This document shows positions 8,912 through 18,843 of a stretch of 64,000 nucleotides of DNA, piece after piece. The stretch is from Acidimicrobiales bacterium (GTDB lineage Bacteria; Actinomycetota; Acidimicrobiia; Acidimicrobiales; SKKL01). The position numbers and the translations under genes are program-made. Numbering within the stretch: the stretch's first letter is position 1; each line of letters starts with the position of its first letter. The notes under the pieces are model-generated. The model was not told the DNA's origin. It saw nothing but the letters and a program-made list of their open reading frames with translations, and did not search any database. The DNA is taken from the NCBI GenBank assembly GCA_034521975.1, contig JAXHLR010000006.1, positions 372,001 to 436,000 on the forward strand, read 5' to 3'.

Positions 8912-9982
8912 TCAGCTCAGGCCGGCGTCGGCCTCGACGAGGTCGAGCACGCGGCGCGCCAGCAGATCGCCACCGGCTCGGGACAGGTGGATCCCGTCGC
9001 CCTGGCGTAGGTCCTGCACCTGTCCGTCGACGCCCGGGAGGAAGGCCTCGTACTGGCCCGCGTCGTCGGCGAAGAGCGAGTAGGAGTCGACATAGCGCAC
9101 CCACGGTCGGGTGTCGGCTTCCTCGCGGTAGATGGCGTTGAGCCCGGCCATGCGCTCGGAGAACCCAGCAGAACGCATGATGGGTTGCCCGACCCAGTAC
9201 ACGATCCGCTCGCCATCGGGGTCACGGAGCAGATCCATCGTCCCTGCCACCCGACGCTGGTACTCCTCGATCCAGCCCTCGGTCAGGACACCGAACACCT
9301 GGCCGTCGTCGGTCTCGAGCCCTTGGGCGTCGTTGGCGCCGAACATGATGACGACCGCCTCGGGGTCCAGCCGCTCCAGCTCGGCGGCGAGGTGGGCGGG
9401 CCAGTTGAAGTAGTCGGGCCGGGTGAGGCCGGTGGAGATCCGGTAGTCGAGCTCGCTGGTGATGAGGTCGGTCTCGCCGACGAAGCCGACGAGCGACTGT
9501 CCGAAGACCTGTGACATCGAGTCACCACCGACCCAGAGCCGCAACGGGTCCTCGGCTGTCGGGGTGCGCAGTTCGGGTTCGGGAGGGGGCGGCGGCTCGG
9601 TGGTGGTCGTGGACGACGTGGTCGGCGCGGGTTGGTCCGGGGGAGCGGTGGTGGTCGGGGTGGCGGACTCACCGGCATCTGTGGTGGGGGGTGGGAACTC
9701 GAAGTCGGCGTCAGCGCGGGTGTCGGCTCGTCCGGTCATCGAGTCGATCCAGTCACGAGGCCGGTTCAGGGACAGGGCGTGGCTGAGGTCCTGCAGCGGG
9801 TGCCACACCATCAGCGACAGGTCGCGCGGCCAGCCGAACGGCTTGCGTTCTGCCTGGGCGACGAGGCTGTCGGCGTTGAGGAGCGCACCCAGGATGAGCG
9901 CGATCAGCCCGACGACGAGCACCCGCCCCGCGGGAGTGGTCGCGCCCGAGGGAGGAGGGGGATCGTTGACCTCGGTGGACAC
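8912..9982 (-). CDS. Membrane-anchored SGNH/GDSL hydrolase-like protein (DUF459 type)
   Basis: The 356-residue protein has one N-terminal transmembrane helix (about 20-36) and a Pro/Thr-rich linker (about 97-140), then an SGNH-hydrolase fold outside the membrane. The SGNH blocks are visible: WVGGDSMSQ (nucleophile S155), a GAND block (N217), and DGIHLSRAG near residue 335 holding the Asp-His pair. Such proteins add or remove O-acetyl groups on cell-surface glycans. The start is GTG 9982, with a -10 TACCAT (minus strand 9995-9990) seven bases upstream, so the mRNA may be leaderless. It is convergent with the MBOAT acyltransferase, which supports a joint role. Confidence 0.8.
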   Translation of the reverse strand: MSTEVNDPPPPSGATTPAGRVLVVGLIALILGALLNADSLVAQAERKPFGWPRDLSLMVWHPLQDLSHALSLNRPRDWIDSMTGRADTRADADFEFPPPTTDAGESATPTTTAPPDQPAPTTSSTTTTEPPPPPEPELRTPTAEDPLRLWVGGDSMSQVFGQSLVGFVGETDLITSELDYRISTGLTRPDYFNWPAHLAAELERLDPEAVVIMFGANDAQGLETDDGQVFGVLTEGWIEEYQRRVAGTMDLLRDPDGERIVYWVGQPIMRSAGFSERMAGLNAIYREEADTRPWVRYVDSYSLFADDAGQYEAFLPGVDGQVQDLRQGDGIHLSRAGGDLLARRVLDLVEADAGLS

Positions 9983-10006
9983 TGCGGCGATGGTACCGGT
10001 GCTGGC

Positions 10007-10378
10007 TCAGACCCCGGGGTCACGGCCGGGATCGGTCGCGCCGGCCTCGCCCCGTTCGACGGCGTCAGCCAGCTCGTCGACGTCCATGTCGGGCCGGCGC
10101 TCGGTGCCGGTGCGGTAGGCCGAGCGAACGACCAGGTGCATTCCGCTCGGAAAGGTGAGACCGAGCAACAGCAGGGCGAGCAGCAACTTGGCTCCGTGAC
10201 CCGGATCGCCCAGCTCGATGGCGGTGGCGGTGAACACCATCGCCCCACCCAACGGTGCCGCCTTGCCGGCGGCGTGCACGCGGGCGAACACGTCAGCGAA
10301 GCGGTGCAGGCCGATCGCGGAGATGAGCGTCAGGAGCGCGCCGGCGAGCACCAGCACCGACATGAGCACCTCGGTCAT
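10007..10378 (-). CDS. mnhG: Na+/H+ antiporter subunit G
   Basis: This is the last gene of a complete Mnh/Mrp cation-proton antiporter operon (A to G, minus strand). The 123-residue protein has three hydrophobic helices in its first about 85 residues with the family motif around IGLHRFADVFARVHAAGKA (22-40), then a charged tail of about 35 residues. Subunit G is a small membrane part of the complex needed for assembly and Na+ export. Its start overlaps the mnhF stop (ATGA), marking translational coupling. Confidence 0.9.
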   Translation of the reverse strand: MTEVLMSVLVLAGALLTLISAIGLHRFADVFARVHAAGKAAPLGGAMVFTATAIELGDPGHGAKLLLALLLLGLTFPSGMHLVVRSAYRTGTERRPDMDVDELADAVERGEAGATDPGRDPGV

Positions 10379-10641
10379 CGGGCCCCCCTCCGTTCGATGA
10401 AGCGAGCCACCGAGACCGTCGCGAGGAACCCGAGCAGCGCGATGACGACCACGACGTCGAGGAACGCAGCGGTCCCCCGGCGTGCCGCATCGGCAACGAT
10501 GGTGATCATGGCGACGGCCACCAGCAGGTCGAGCGCGACGATGCGGTCGGCCAGGCTCGATGCGGACACCACCCGCACCGCGGCCAGCACCGCGGCCAGC
10601 GACAGGATGGCGAAGGCCACGACCAACGACGTGTCGAACAT
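10375..10641 (-). CDS. mnhF: Na+/H+ antiporter subunit F
   Basis: The 88-residue membrane protein has three helices, with the MnhF/MrpF segment SSLADRIVALDLL at about 29-41. It overlaps mnhG by four bases and meets the mnhE stop in a one-base overlap (TGATG arrangement at 10641). MrpF is a small membrane subunit of the antiporter. The C-terminus (RFIERRGAR) is short and basic, as usual in the family. Confidence 0.9.
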   Translation of the reverse strand: MFDTSLVVAFAILSLAAVLAAVRVVSASSLADRIVALDLLVAVAMITIVADAARRGTAAFLDVVVVIALLGFLATVSVARFIERRGAR

Positions 10642-11174
10642 CAGCGGACACCCCCGCCGGGGAGCGCCAACTCGTCGAGCTCGGCCACCGCCTGCCGGGA
10701 CGCGAAGGCGCGGATGGCCAGGTGTTGCATCTTCATCAGTCCGGCCCGGGCTCGGTCGACGTCGTGGACCTGGAGCAGGTGCACATAGATCACCCGTGGC
10801 GTCTCGGTGAGGTCGACGACCATGGTGCCAGGGGTGAGCCCGATGCTGTTGACCAGCAGGGTCAGCACCGTCGGCGAGCACGACGGCACCACAGGGATCG
10901 CCAGGATGGCCTCGCGCTCGTGGTTGCGGGGCGTGAGGACCTCCCAGATCACCCGCAGGTTCGAGATGACCAGTTGGCCGAGGAAGTACCCCAGGTACCA
11001 CAGCGCGGCGACGGGACGGAGAGTCCCGTGGCGTGGATCGCGAGTTGTGGGGAACAGCACCAGCAACACCGTGGCGATGACCGCGCCCGAGATGAGGTTG
11101 GCGGCGCTGAAGTCGCCCCACAGGGCGGCCCACACCGCGGTGAGCCAGGCGGCGATGGCCAGGTGGCGGATCAT
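10641..11174 (-). CDS. mnhE: Na+/H+ antiporter subunit E
   Basis: The 177-residue protein has two to three N-terminal helices (to about residue 75), then the soluble MnhE domain with IPVVPSCSPTVLTLLVNSIGLTPGT read across about 92-116, a strongly conserved family block. MrpE is needed for full activity but is not the ion channel. Length is close to the usual 160-170. It overlaps mnhD by four bases and lies within the coupled operon. Confidence 0.9.
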   Translation of the reverse strand: MIRHLAIAAWLTAVWAALWGDFSAANLISGAVIATVLLVLFPTTRDPRHGTLRPVAALWYLGYFLGQLVISNLRVIWEVLTPRNHEREAILAIPVVPSCSPTVLTLLVNSIGLTPGTMVVDLTETPRVIYVHLLQVHDVDRARAGLMKMQHLAIRAFASRQAVAELDELALPGGGVR

Positions 11175-12655
11175 CGGCCCATCACCGCCTCGGCATAGGC
11201 CGTCGGGTCGACCAGGTCGACCGCCGCACGTTCGGCCAGGTCGTAGATCGGCCCGGCGAACACGGCGATGGCCAGCGTGAGCCCGACCATGGCGAGGGTG
11301 GCGGCGGTCATCAGCTGTGGCGGCCGGAACCGGGTGGCACCCCTCGCGTCGGGCACCGGGGGCTCCTCGTCGGGCGCTCCCCAGAACACGCCCGCCCAGA
11401 TCTTGGTCATCGACACCATGGTCAGGATCGAGGCGAACAGGGCCACTCCGACGATGATCCAGGCCTCACGCGCCAGCCCCGCCTCGACGAGGGACAGCTT
11501 GGCCACGAACCCGGCAAAGGGCGGGACGCCCCCAAGGCTCAGAGCGGGGATGAGGAACGCCGCCGCCACCACCGGCGCGGTGCGCAACATGCCTCCCAGT
11601 CGGTGCAGCGTGCCGGTCCCGGTGGTCTCTTCGACCAGACCACCGGCGAGGAACAACACGGTCTTGCCCGGGATCTGGTGCACCACGAAGAAGACCGCCC
11701 CCGCCAGCCCCGCCACCGTGAACAGGCCGAGCCCCATGATCATGTAGCCGATCTGGCTGACGATGTGGAAGCTGAGGATGCGCTTGATGTCGTCCTGGGC
11801 GATGGCTCCGATCACCCCGATGACCATCGTGATGCCGGCCACGACGAGGATCACGTCGCCGAGCTCGGTCAGCCCGAGCGAGGTCTGGGTGCGGATGATG
11901 GCGTAGACCCCCACCTTGGTGAGCAACCCGGCGAACACCGCGGTCACCGCGGTCGGAGCGTTGGGGTAGGAATCGGGGAGCCACCCGAAGACCGGGAAGA
12001 TCGCCGCCTTCACGCCGAACATCACCAGCAGCGCCAGACCGATGGCGAGCTGCAGGTTGGCCGGGATGGCGGGGAACTTCTGGCTGAGATCGGCGAAGTT
12101 GAGGGTGCCGGTCGCCCCGTAGACGAAGGCGACCACGGTGACGAACAAGGTGCTGGCGGTGAGGTTGATGACCACATAGGTCATCCCCGACCGCACCTGG
12201 GTGCTGGTGGCGCCGATGGTGATCAGCACGTAGCTGGCGATCAGCATCATCTCGAAGCAGACGAACAGGTTGAACAGGTCGCCCGAGAGGAACGAACCGG
12301 CGACGCCGGCGGTGAGCACCAGGTAGCACGGGAGGAACACCGACCGGTTGTCGACCCCTTGGCCGATGGCGAAGAGCAGGACGGTGAGGATGGTGAGCAG
12401 CGACACCAGCAGGAACAGCGCGGCCATGAGATCGGCGACCAGGGAGATGCCGACCGGCGCGGCCCAGGCGCCGACCTGGGTCGCGGTCACCCCGTCGGCG
12501 TCGACGGTGACGAGGATGGCGATCGCCATGCCAACGCCGGCGACCAGGGTGGCCACGCTCACCACGCGCTGTACCACCCGCGACCGCGAGACCAGCAGGC
12601 ACAGCGCGGCTCCGATGAGCGGCAACACCACCGACAGCGGCAACAGCGCGGTCAC
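11171..12655 (-). CDS. mnhD: Na+/H+ antiporter subunit D
   Basis: The 494-residue protein has about 14 helices and is related to the NuoM/NuoN proton-pumping subunits of complex I. Conserved proton-path residues are visible: the glutamate in LFVCFEMMLIASY (about 138) and lysines in FGVKAAIFPVFGWLPDSYP (about 220-238) and LLTKVGVYAI. MrpD is one of the two ion-translocating subunits, together with MrpA. GTG 12655 is chosen because it overlaps the mnhC stop (GTGA). A much longer in-frame upstream extension would overlap mnhC and is rejected. Confidence 0.93.
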   Translation of the reverse strand: MTALLPLSVVLPLIGAALCLLVSRSRVVQRVVSVATLVAGVGMAIAILVTVDADGVTATQVGAWAAPVGISLVADLMAALFLLVSLLTILTVLLFAIGQGVDNRSVFLPCYLVLTAGVAGSFLSGDLFNLFVCFEMMLIASYVLITIGATSTQVRSGMTYVVINLTASTLFVTVVAFVYGATGTLNFADLSQKFPAIPANLQLAIGLALLVMFGVKAAIFPVFGWLPDSYPNAPTAVTAVFAGLLTKVGVYAIIRTQTSLGLTELGDVILVVAGITMVIGVIGAIAQDDIKRILSFHIVSQIGYMIMGLGLFTVAGLAGAVFFVVHQIPGKTVLFLAGGLVEETTGTGTLHRLGGMLRTAPVVAAAFLIPALSLGGVPPFAGFVAKLSLVEAGLAREAWIIVGVALFASILTMVSMTKIWAGVFWGAPDEEPPVPDARGATRFRPPQLMTAATLAMVGLTLAIAVFAGPIYDLAERAAVDLVDPTAYAEAVMGR

Positions 12656-13137
12656 TGGTCGCCCTCCGGCTCGGTGTCGGCGCCAGGTTCGGCATCGATC
12701 CCGGTGTCCGGCCAGGACAGCGCCTCGCCGCGGATGTCGCGCCGCTCGCGCGCCGTCGCGGCTTCGGAGCGGGCCAGCTCGGCCTCGACCCGGCGGGCGA
12801 CGAGGAGGTCCTCGACATCGTCGCGGACCTCGTCGTCCTCGGTGAGCGACCAGCTCCGGTAGGCGAGCGCCAACAGGAACGCGGTGACCCCGAAGCTGAT
12901 GACGATGGCGGTCAGCGCAAGGGCGTGGGGCAAGGGGTCGACCACCGCGTCCCCGGCGACGTCGGGGCCCATGATGGGCGGGTCCCCCGCCCGACCACCC
13001 GCGACCTGCAACAACAGCACCGTGCCGTGACCCATGAGAGCGAGGCCGAGGATGACCCGGGTCAGGGTCCGCTGCAGCAGCAGGTAGGTGCCGCATCCGA
13101 ACAAGGTGGCGGCGCACACCGCGAGGGCGAGGCTCAC
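12652..13137 (-). CDS. mnhC: Na+/H+ antiporter subunit C, with a long charged C-terminal tail
   Basis: The 161-residue protein has three helices homologous to NuoK in the first about 105 residues, including LLLQRTLTRVILGLALMGHG (about 19-38) and DPLPHALALTAIVISFG (about 68-84), which hold typical MnhC residues. Family members usually end near residue 115. This one continues with about 50 hydrophilic, acidic and arginine-rich residues, predicted to lie in the cytoplasm. It overlaps both neighbours by four bases. The tail may be lineage-specific; its function is unknown. Confidence 0.9.
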   Translation of the reverse strand: MSLALAVCAATLFGCGTYLLLQRTLTRVILGLALMGHGTVLLLQVAGGRAGDPPIMGPDVAGDAVVDPLPHALALTAIVISFGVTAFLLALAYRSWSLTEDDEVRDDVEDLLVARRVEAELARSEAATARERRDIRGEALSWPDTGIDAEPGADTEPEGDQ

Positions 13138-13628
13138 CGGGAACCTCCCTGATCGTGGGAGGGATCGAGGGCGTGGGTCTCAGACGTATCGGCCTCCCGA
13201 CCCAGCGAGTCGACGATGGCCGCGATCAAGCCGACGACCACCAGGTACACCCCGATGTCGAAGGGAAGGGTGCCGGTGAACTTCACGACGCCCAACACCG
13301 GCACCTCGCGCTCGAACACCCAGGACTCGAGGAAGCCGAGCCCACCGGCGAGCGCAGCCACGCCCGTGACCGAGCTGATGAGCAGTCCGAGACCGCACAG
13401 CGCCTCGTACCCCAGCCCCGGTAGCGCACCTGCGGCCCGGCCGCCGGCGATGAAGCGCAAGAAGATGGCGGCTCCGGCCACCAGACCGCCGCTGAACCCT
13501 CCTCCGGGCGCGTTGTGGCCGACGAAGAGGAGGTACACCGACAGCACCAGAACGGTGTGGAAGGCGAGCCTGATCGACTCGTCGAGGATGGGAGAGCGGT
13601 CGCCGCCAAAGGGCCTTCCGTCGGTCAT
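13134..13628 (-). CDS. mnhB: Na+/H+ antiporter subunit B
   Basis: The 164-residue membrane protein has four helices and the MnhB signature VGHNAPGGGFSGGLVAGAA at about 36-54, followed by FTGTLPFDIGVYLVVVG near 117-133. MrpB is part of the proton/Na+ path of the hetero-oligomeric antiporter. The C-terminal about 25 residues are polar. It overlaps mnhA and mnhC by four bases each. Confidence 0.92.
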   Translation of the reverse strand: MTDGRPFGGDRSPILDESIRLAFHTVLVLSVYLLFVGHNAPGGGFSGGLVAGAAIFLRFIAGGRAAGALPGLGYEALCGLGLLISSVTGVAALAGGLGFLESWVFEREVPVLGVVKFTGTLPFDIGVYLVVVGLIAAIVDSLGREADTSETHALDPSHDQGGSR

Positions 13629-15973
13629 GTCGGCTCCTCGAGCCCCGCGCCGGAGCGACCGCGGTCGGGCGGTACCTCGACATCCTCGCGAGGTCGACGA
13701 GCGCGGACCAGCGCGACGGTGCCGATCGCCGCGACGGCGATGACGACCAACTCGCCCATGGTGTCGAAGGCGCGGATGTCGGCCAGGATCACGTTGACCG
13801 CGTTGCGCCCCTCGCCTTCGCGGTAGGAGAGCTCGGCGGCGACCTCACCCACCGGGACCTCGGTGCGAGCGGCCAGCGAGGTGACCATGATCCCGAAGAC
13901 CACGGCGGCGACCGCGACCGAGATCGTGACGTGCAGCGCCTTGAGGGCCCGTTCGCGCCGCGACCAGAAGTGCTTGGGCAGCTCCCGCAGCACCAGCAGG
14001 AACAGGACCAGCACCACCGTCTCGATGAGCACCTGGGTGAGGGCCAGATCGGGCGCACCCTGCACGACGAAGAGCATGCCGACGCCGTACCCGACGATCC
14101 CGAGGGTGACCACCGCGGCGAAGCGGCGACGGGTGATCACCGTGGCCAGCGCACCGGCGATCACGACCGCGGCGACCAGCACCTGGAACGGCGACTCGGC
14201 GACGACGACGTCGTCGGGGATGGCGAGATGGCCGACCAGCACCACCGCGGGCAGCACGGTGAACGAGACGATGATCAACGAGATGTAGACCATCTGCGAT
14301 CCCGGTTGCACGACCCTGGTGATGCGGGCGGCGGCGCGCAGCATCCCCGCGTAGCCCGCGTGGAACACCTGGTCGGCACCGCCACCACGAGCCAGACGGT
14401 CCTGCACCGCGGTGATCCCGTCGCGACCCAGGAAGAGCACCAGACCGCCCCCGACCGCGATGGCCGAGAGGACCAGCGGTGTGCCGAGCCCCGGCCAGAG
14501 GTGCAGGTGGTACTCGCCGGCGCCCACCGACAGCGCGCGTGCGGCAGGGCGGACGAGACCATCGGCCACACCGGTGAGCAGACCACCCGCAACCGACACC
14601 ACGGCCAGCAGCGCCGCCGGAGCGACGAACCAACGGCTCGGGCGCGCCACCTCGGCTCCGATGGGGTCTGCCACCTCGGGCTTGGTGCTGAAGGTGCCCC
14701 ATACGAATCGCAGCGTGTAGGCGGCGGTGAGGACCGACCCGACCACGAGTCCGCCGAGGACCACGCTCGACCAGAGCCCCGGCGCGTCGAGGAACCCGAC
14801 GAAGCCGGCTTCCTTGGAGACGAACCCCAGAAGCGGTGGGACCCCGGCCATCGACAGCGCGCCGATCGACGCCACGACGAACACACCGGGGAGACGTCGG
14901 CCGAGTCCGCTGAGGCGGCGCAGGTCGCGGCTGTGCGCCTGGTGATCGACGATGCCGACGACCATGAACAGCGATGCCTTGAACACGGCGTGGGCGAGCA
15001 ACATCGCGGTGCCGGCGAACAACAGCTTGGAGGAGCCCCAACCGAACAGGGCGATGAGGAAGCCGAGCTGGCTGATGGTGCCGAAGGCCAACACGAGCTT
15101 GAGATCGTGTTGGCGCAGAGCGCGGTAACCGCCCCACACCATGGTGGCGACACCGACGGCCGCGGTGAGCGGTCTCCACAGCCCGACGTCGGCGAAGGCG
15201 GGTGAGAAGCGGGCCACCAGGTAGACACCGGCCTTGACCATCGTGGCCGAGTGCAGGTAGGCGCTGACCGGCGTGGGGGCCTCCATCGCACCCGGCAGCC
15301 ACATGTGGAACGGGACCTGGGCCGACTTGGTGAACGCGCCGGCCAAGATCAGCACCACGGCCCAGGACACGACGGCGCCCTCGGTGGGCGGATCGGCGAG
15401 GATCTCGGCGAGCGACCAGGTGCCGGCCTGCTGACCGACCAGCACCAGCCCGGCGAGCAGGGCCAGGCCACCGATGCCGGTGATCATCAGCGCCTGCAAG
15501 GCGGCCTTTCGCGAGTTCTCCCTCAGATCCTCGAATCCGATGAGCAGGTAGCTCGTGACCGAGGTGAGCTCCCAGAACACGAACAGCACCAGGATGTTGT
15601 CGGCGAGGACGAGGCCGAGCATGGCACCCGAGAAGGCGCAGAGCAGCATGGCGAATCGACCGAGATCGGGGCGCTCGTGGAAGTAGTAGCCCGCATAGGC
15701 GAACACCAGGGTTCCGATGCCCGAGACCAGCAGCACCATGAGCGCACCGAAGGCGTCGAGGCGCAGCGCCACCTCGAGCTGCAAGCCGGCCACCCACGTG
15801 GTGGTCTCGGCGACCTCGCCGCCGTCGAGCAGGTGACCGAGCTTGGGAGCGAGCCACGCAAGGGTGGCGAGCGGAGCGATGGCGATCCATGCGAAGACGC
15901 GCCGACCGAGCACCCGGCCGAGCGCGGGTGCGGCCACAGCGACGAGGGCGTGCAGGAGGATGAGCAGGGTCAT
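13625..15973 (-). CDS. mnhA: Na+/H+ antiporter subunit A (with C-terminal MbhD/MbhE-type region)
   Basis: The 782-residue protein is the largest antiporter subunit. The N-terminal about 500 residues are NuoL-like (about 14 helices) with the conserved FWELTSVTSYLLIG block (about 132-145), lysines in AFTKSAQVPFHMWLPGAM (about 212-229) and HSATMVKAGVYL. The C-terminal part (about 600-780) carries the extra membrane region found in MnhA, with QGAPDLALTQVLIETVVLVL near 643-662. It is the first gene of the operon. The 131 bases upstream to the ABC-F gene contain no clear -10 or ribosome site. The set should give Na+ export and pH homeostasis, consistent with a saline habitat, although such operons also occur elsewhere. 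Confidence 0.94.
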   Translation of the reverse strand: MTLLILLHALVAVAAPALGRVLGRRVFAWIAIAPLATLAWLAPKLGHLLDGGEVAETTTWVAGLQLEVALRLDAFGALMVLLVSGIGTLVFAYAGYYFHERPDLGRFAMLLCAFSGAMLGLVLADNILVLFVFWELTSVTSYLLIGFEDLRENSRKAALQALMITGIGGLALLAGLVLVGQQAGTWSLAEILADPPTEGAVVSWAVVLILAGAFTKSAQVPFHMWLPGAMEAPTPVSAYLHSATMVKAGVYLVARFSPAFADVGLWRPLTAAVGVATMVWGGYRALRQHDLKLVLAFGTISQLGFLIALFGWGSSKLLFAGTAMLLAHAVFKASLFMVVGIVDHQAHSRDLRRLSGLGRRLPGVFVVASIGALSMAGVPPLLGFVSKEAGFVGFLDAPGLWSSVVLGGLVVGSVLTAAYTLRFVWGTFSTKPEVADPIGAEVARPSRWFVAPAALLAVVSVAGGLLTGVADGLVRPAARALSVGAGEYHLHLWPGLGTPLVLSAIAVGGGLVLFLGRDGITAVQDRLARGGGADQVFHAGYAGMLRAAARITRVVQPGSQMVYISLIIVSFTVLPAVVLVGHLAIPDDVVVAESPFQVLVAAVVIAGALATVITRRRFAAVVTLGIVGYGVGMLFVVQGAPDLALTQVLIETVVLVLFLLVLRELPKHFWSRRERALKALHVTISVAVAAVVFGIMVTSLAARTEVPVGEVAAELSYREGEGRNAVNVILADIRAFDTMGELVVIAVAAIGTVALVRARRPREDVEVPPDRGRSGAGLEEPT

Positions 15974-16104
15974 GCGAGGGTTCCGGCCACTGGTCGGACT
16001 CGGGCACCGGGCGGGGACGCCCGATCCGGGTTGGCGACAGGATACGAGCCGCCAGCGTGCCGCTCGAACCTACGCGGGCGGGCCCACACCGTGCACCTCC
16101 GAGA

Positions 16105-17907
<1,803 letters not shown>

Positions 17908-17975
17908 GCCTGGCAGGGTAGGTGGTCCGGGCGGTCCACCGACATCGGAACAGCGCCACCTACGATCGACTGCCC

Positions 17976-18806
17976 ATGAGTCGCCCCCGCCACCTCGCCC
18001 CAGAGCCGCTCGACGTCGACGGGCCCCGGCGCCGGCCGACCGCCCACCCCAAGGTCGCGGTCACCCCGGGAATGGTCGTCGAGCACCGGCCGTCCGGCGC
18101 GGTGGGCGCGGTCGTCGAGGTCGCCACAGGCCGCATCACCATCCGCGACCGCCACGGGCGCGATCGGATGCTCCGTCTCGCCGACGGGGCCTTCCTCGTC
18201 GAGGGACGGCCATGCACCCTCGTCGTCGAACCCACCCCAGCATCCGCCGGCGGACCCGGCACCACCGCCTCGGGCTCGATCGCGGTGCCGGACACGCCGG
18301 CACGGGTCGCCCGCGCCAGCCGCATCCTCGTCGAGGGGGTCCACGATGCCGAACTGCTCGAGAAGGTCTGGGGTGACGACCTCCGGGTCGAGGGCATCGT
18401 GGTCGAACGCCTCGACGGCATGGACGACCTTGCCTCGGTCGTGCGGGGGTTCGGGCCCCGGCCCGGGCGCCGGTTGGGGATCCTGCTCGACCACCTGGTC
18501 GACCGCAGCAAGGAGCAACGAGCCGCCTCGGCGATCGACCACCCCGATGTGTGCATCACCGGCCATCCCTATGTCGATGTGTGGGCCGCCATCCGCCCGT
18601 CGGTGGTCGGGATCGATGCCTGGCCCGAGGTTCCCATGGGCGAGCCGTGGAAGGAGGGCGTCTGCGCGCGGCTGGGGGTCGACGATGCGCCAGGACGGTT
18701 CTGGAAGCAGGTGCTGGGACGGGTGACCAGCTACCGAGACCTCGAGACACCCCTGGTCGGAGCAGTGGAACAACTCATCGACTTCGTCACCGAACCCCAG
18801 GGGTGA
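17976..18806 (+). CDS. DUF3097 family protein
   Basis: This soluble 276-residue protein is of the DUF3097 family, which I know mainly from actinobacteria; its function is unknown. The N-terminal region (about 30-80) looks like a small beta-barrel. A larger conserved block starting at RILVEGVHDAELLEKVWGDD (residues about 110-129) resembles the glutamate-bearing start of a TOPRIM-like fold (LVEGxxD), and GILLDHLVDRSKE (about 168-180) could hold the DxD pair. That suggestion is inference. ATG 17976 follows -10 TACGAT (17961-17966) by nine bases, so the transcript is likely leaderless. Confidence 0.8.
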   Translation: MSRPRHLAPEPLDVDGPRRRPTAHPKVAVTPGMVVEHRPSGAVGAVVEVATGRITIRDRHGRDRMLRLADGAFLVEGRPCTLVVEPTPASAGGPGTTASGSIAVPDTPARVARASRILVEGVHDAELLEKVWGDDLRVEGIVVERLDGMDDLASVVRGFGPRPGRRLGILLDHLVDRSKEQRAASAIDHPDVCITGHPYVDVWAAIRPSVVGIDAWPEVPMGEPWKEGVCARLGVDDAPGRFWKQVLGRVTSYRDLETPLVGAVEQLIDFVTEPQG

Positions 18807-18843
18807 GCGCCAGAACGCAGCCCCCAGGCCTCGGCGGGGTCGC

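Noticed and set aside
8902-8935. Tandem GCTCA repeats as a possible repeat element
   Set aside because: Only two imperfect units and partly inside the SGNH coding end; too short to call a repeat family.
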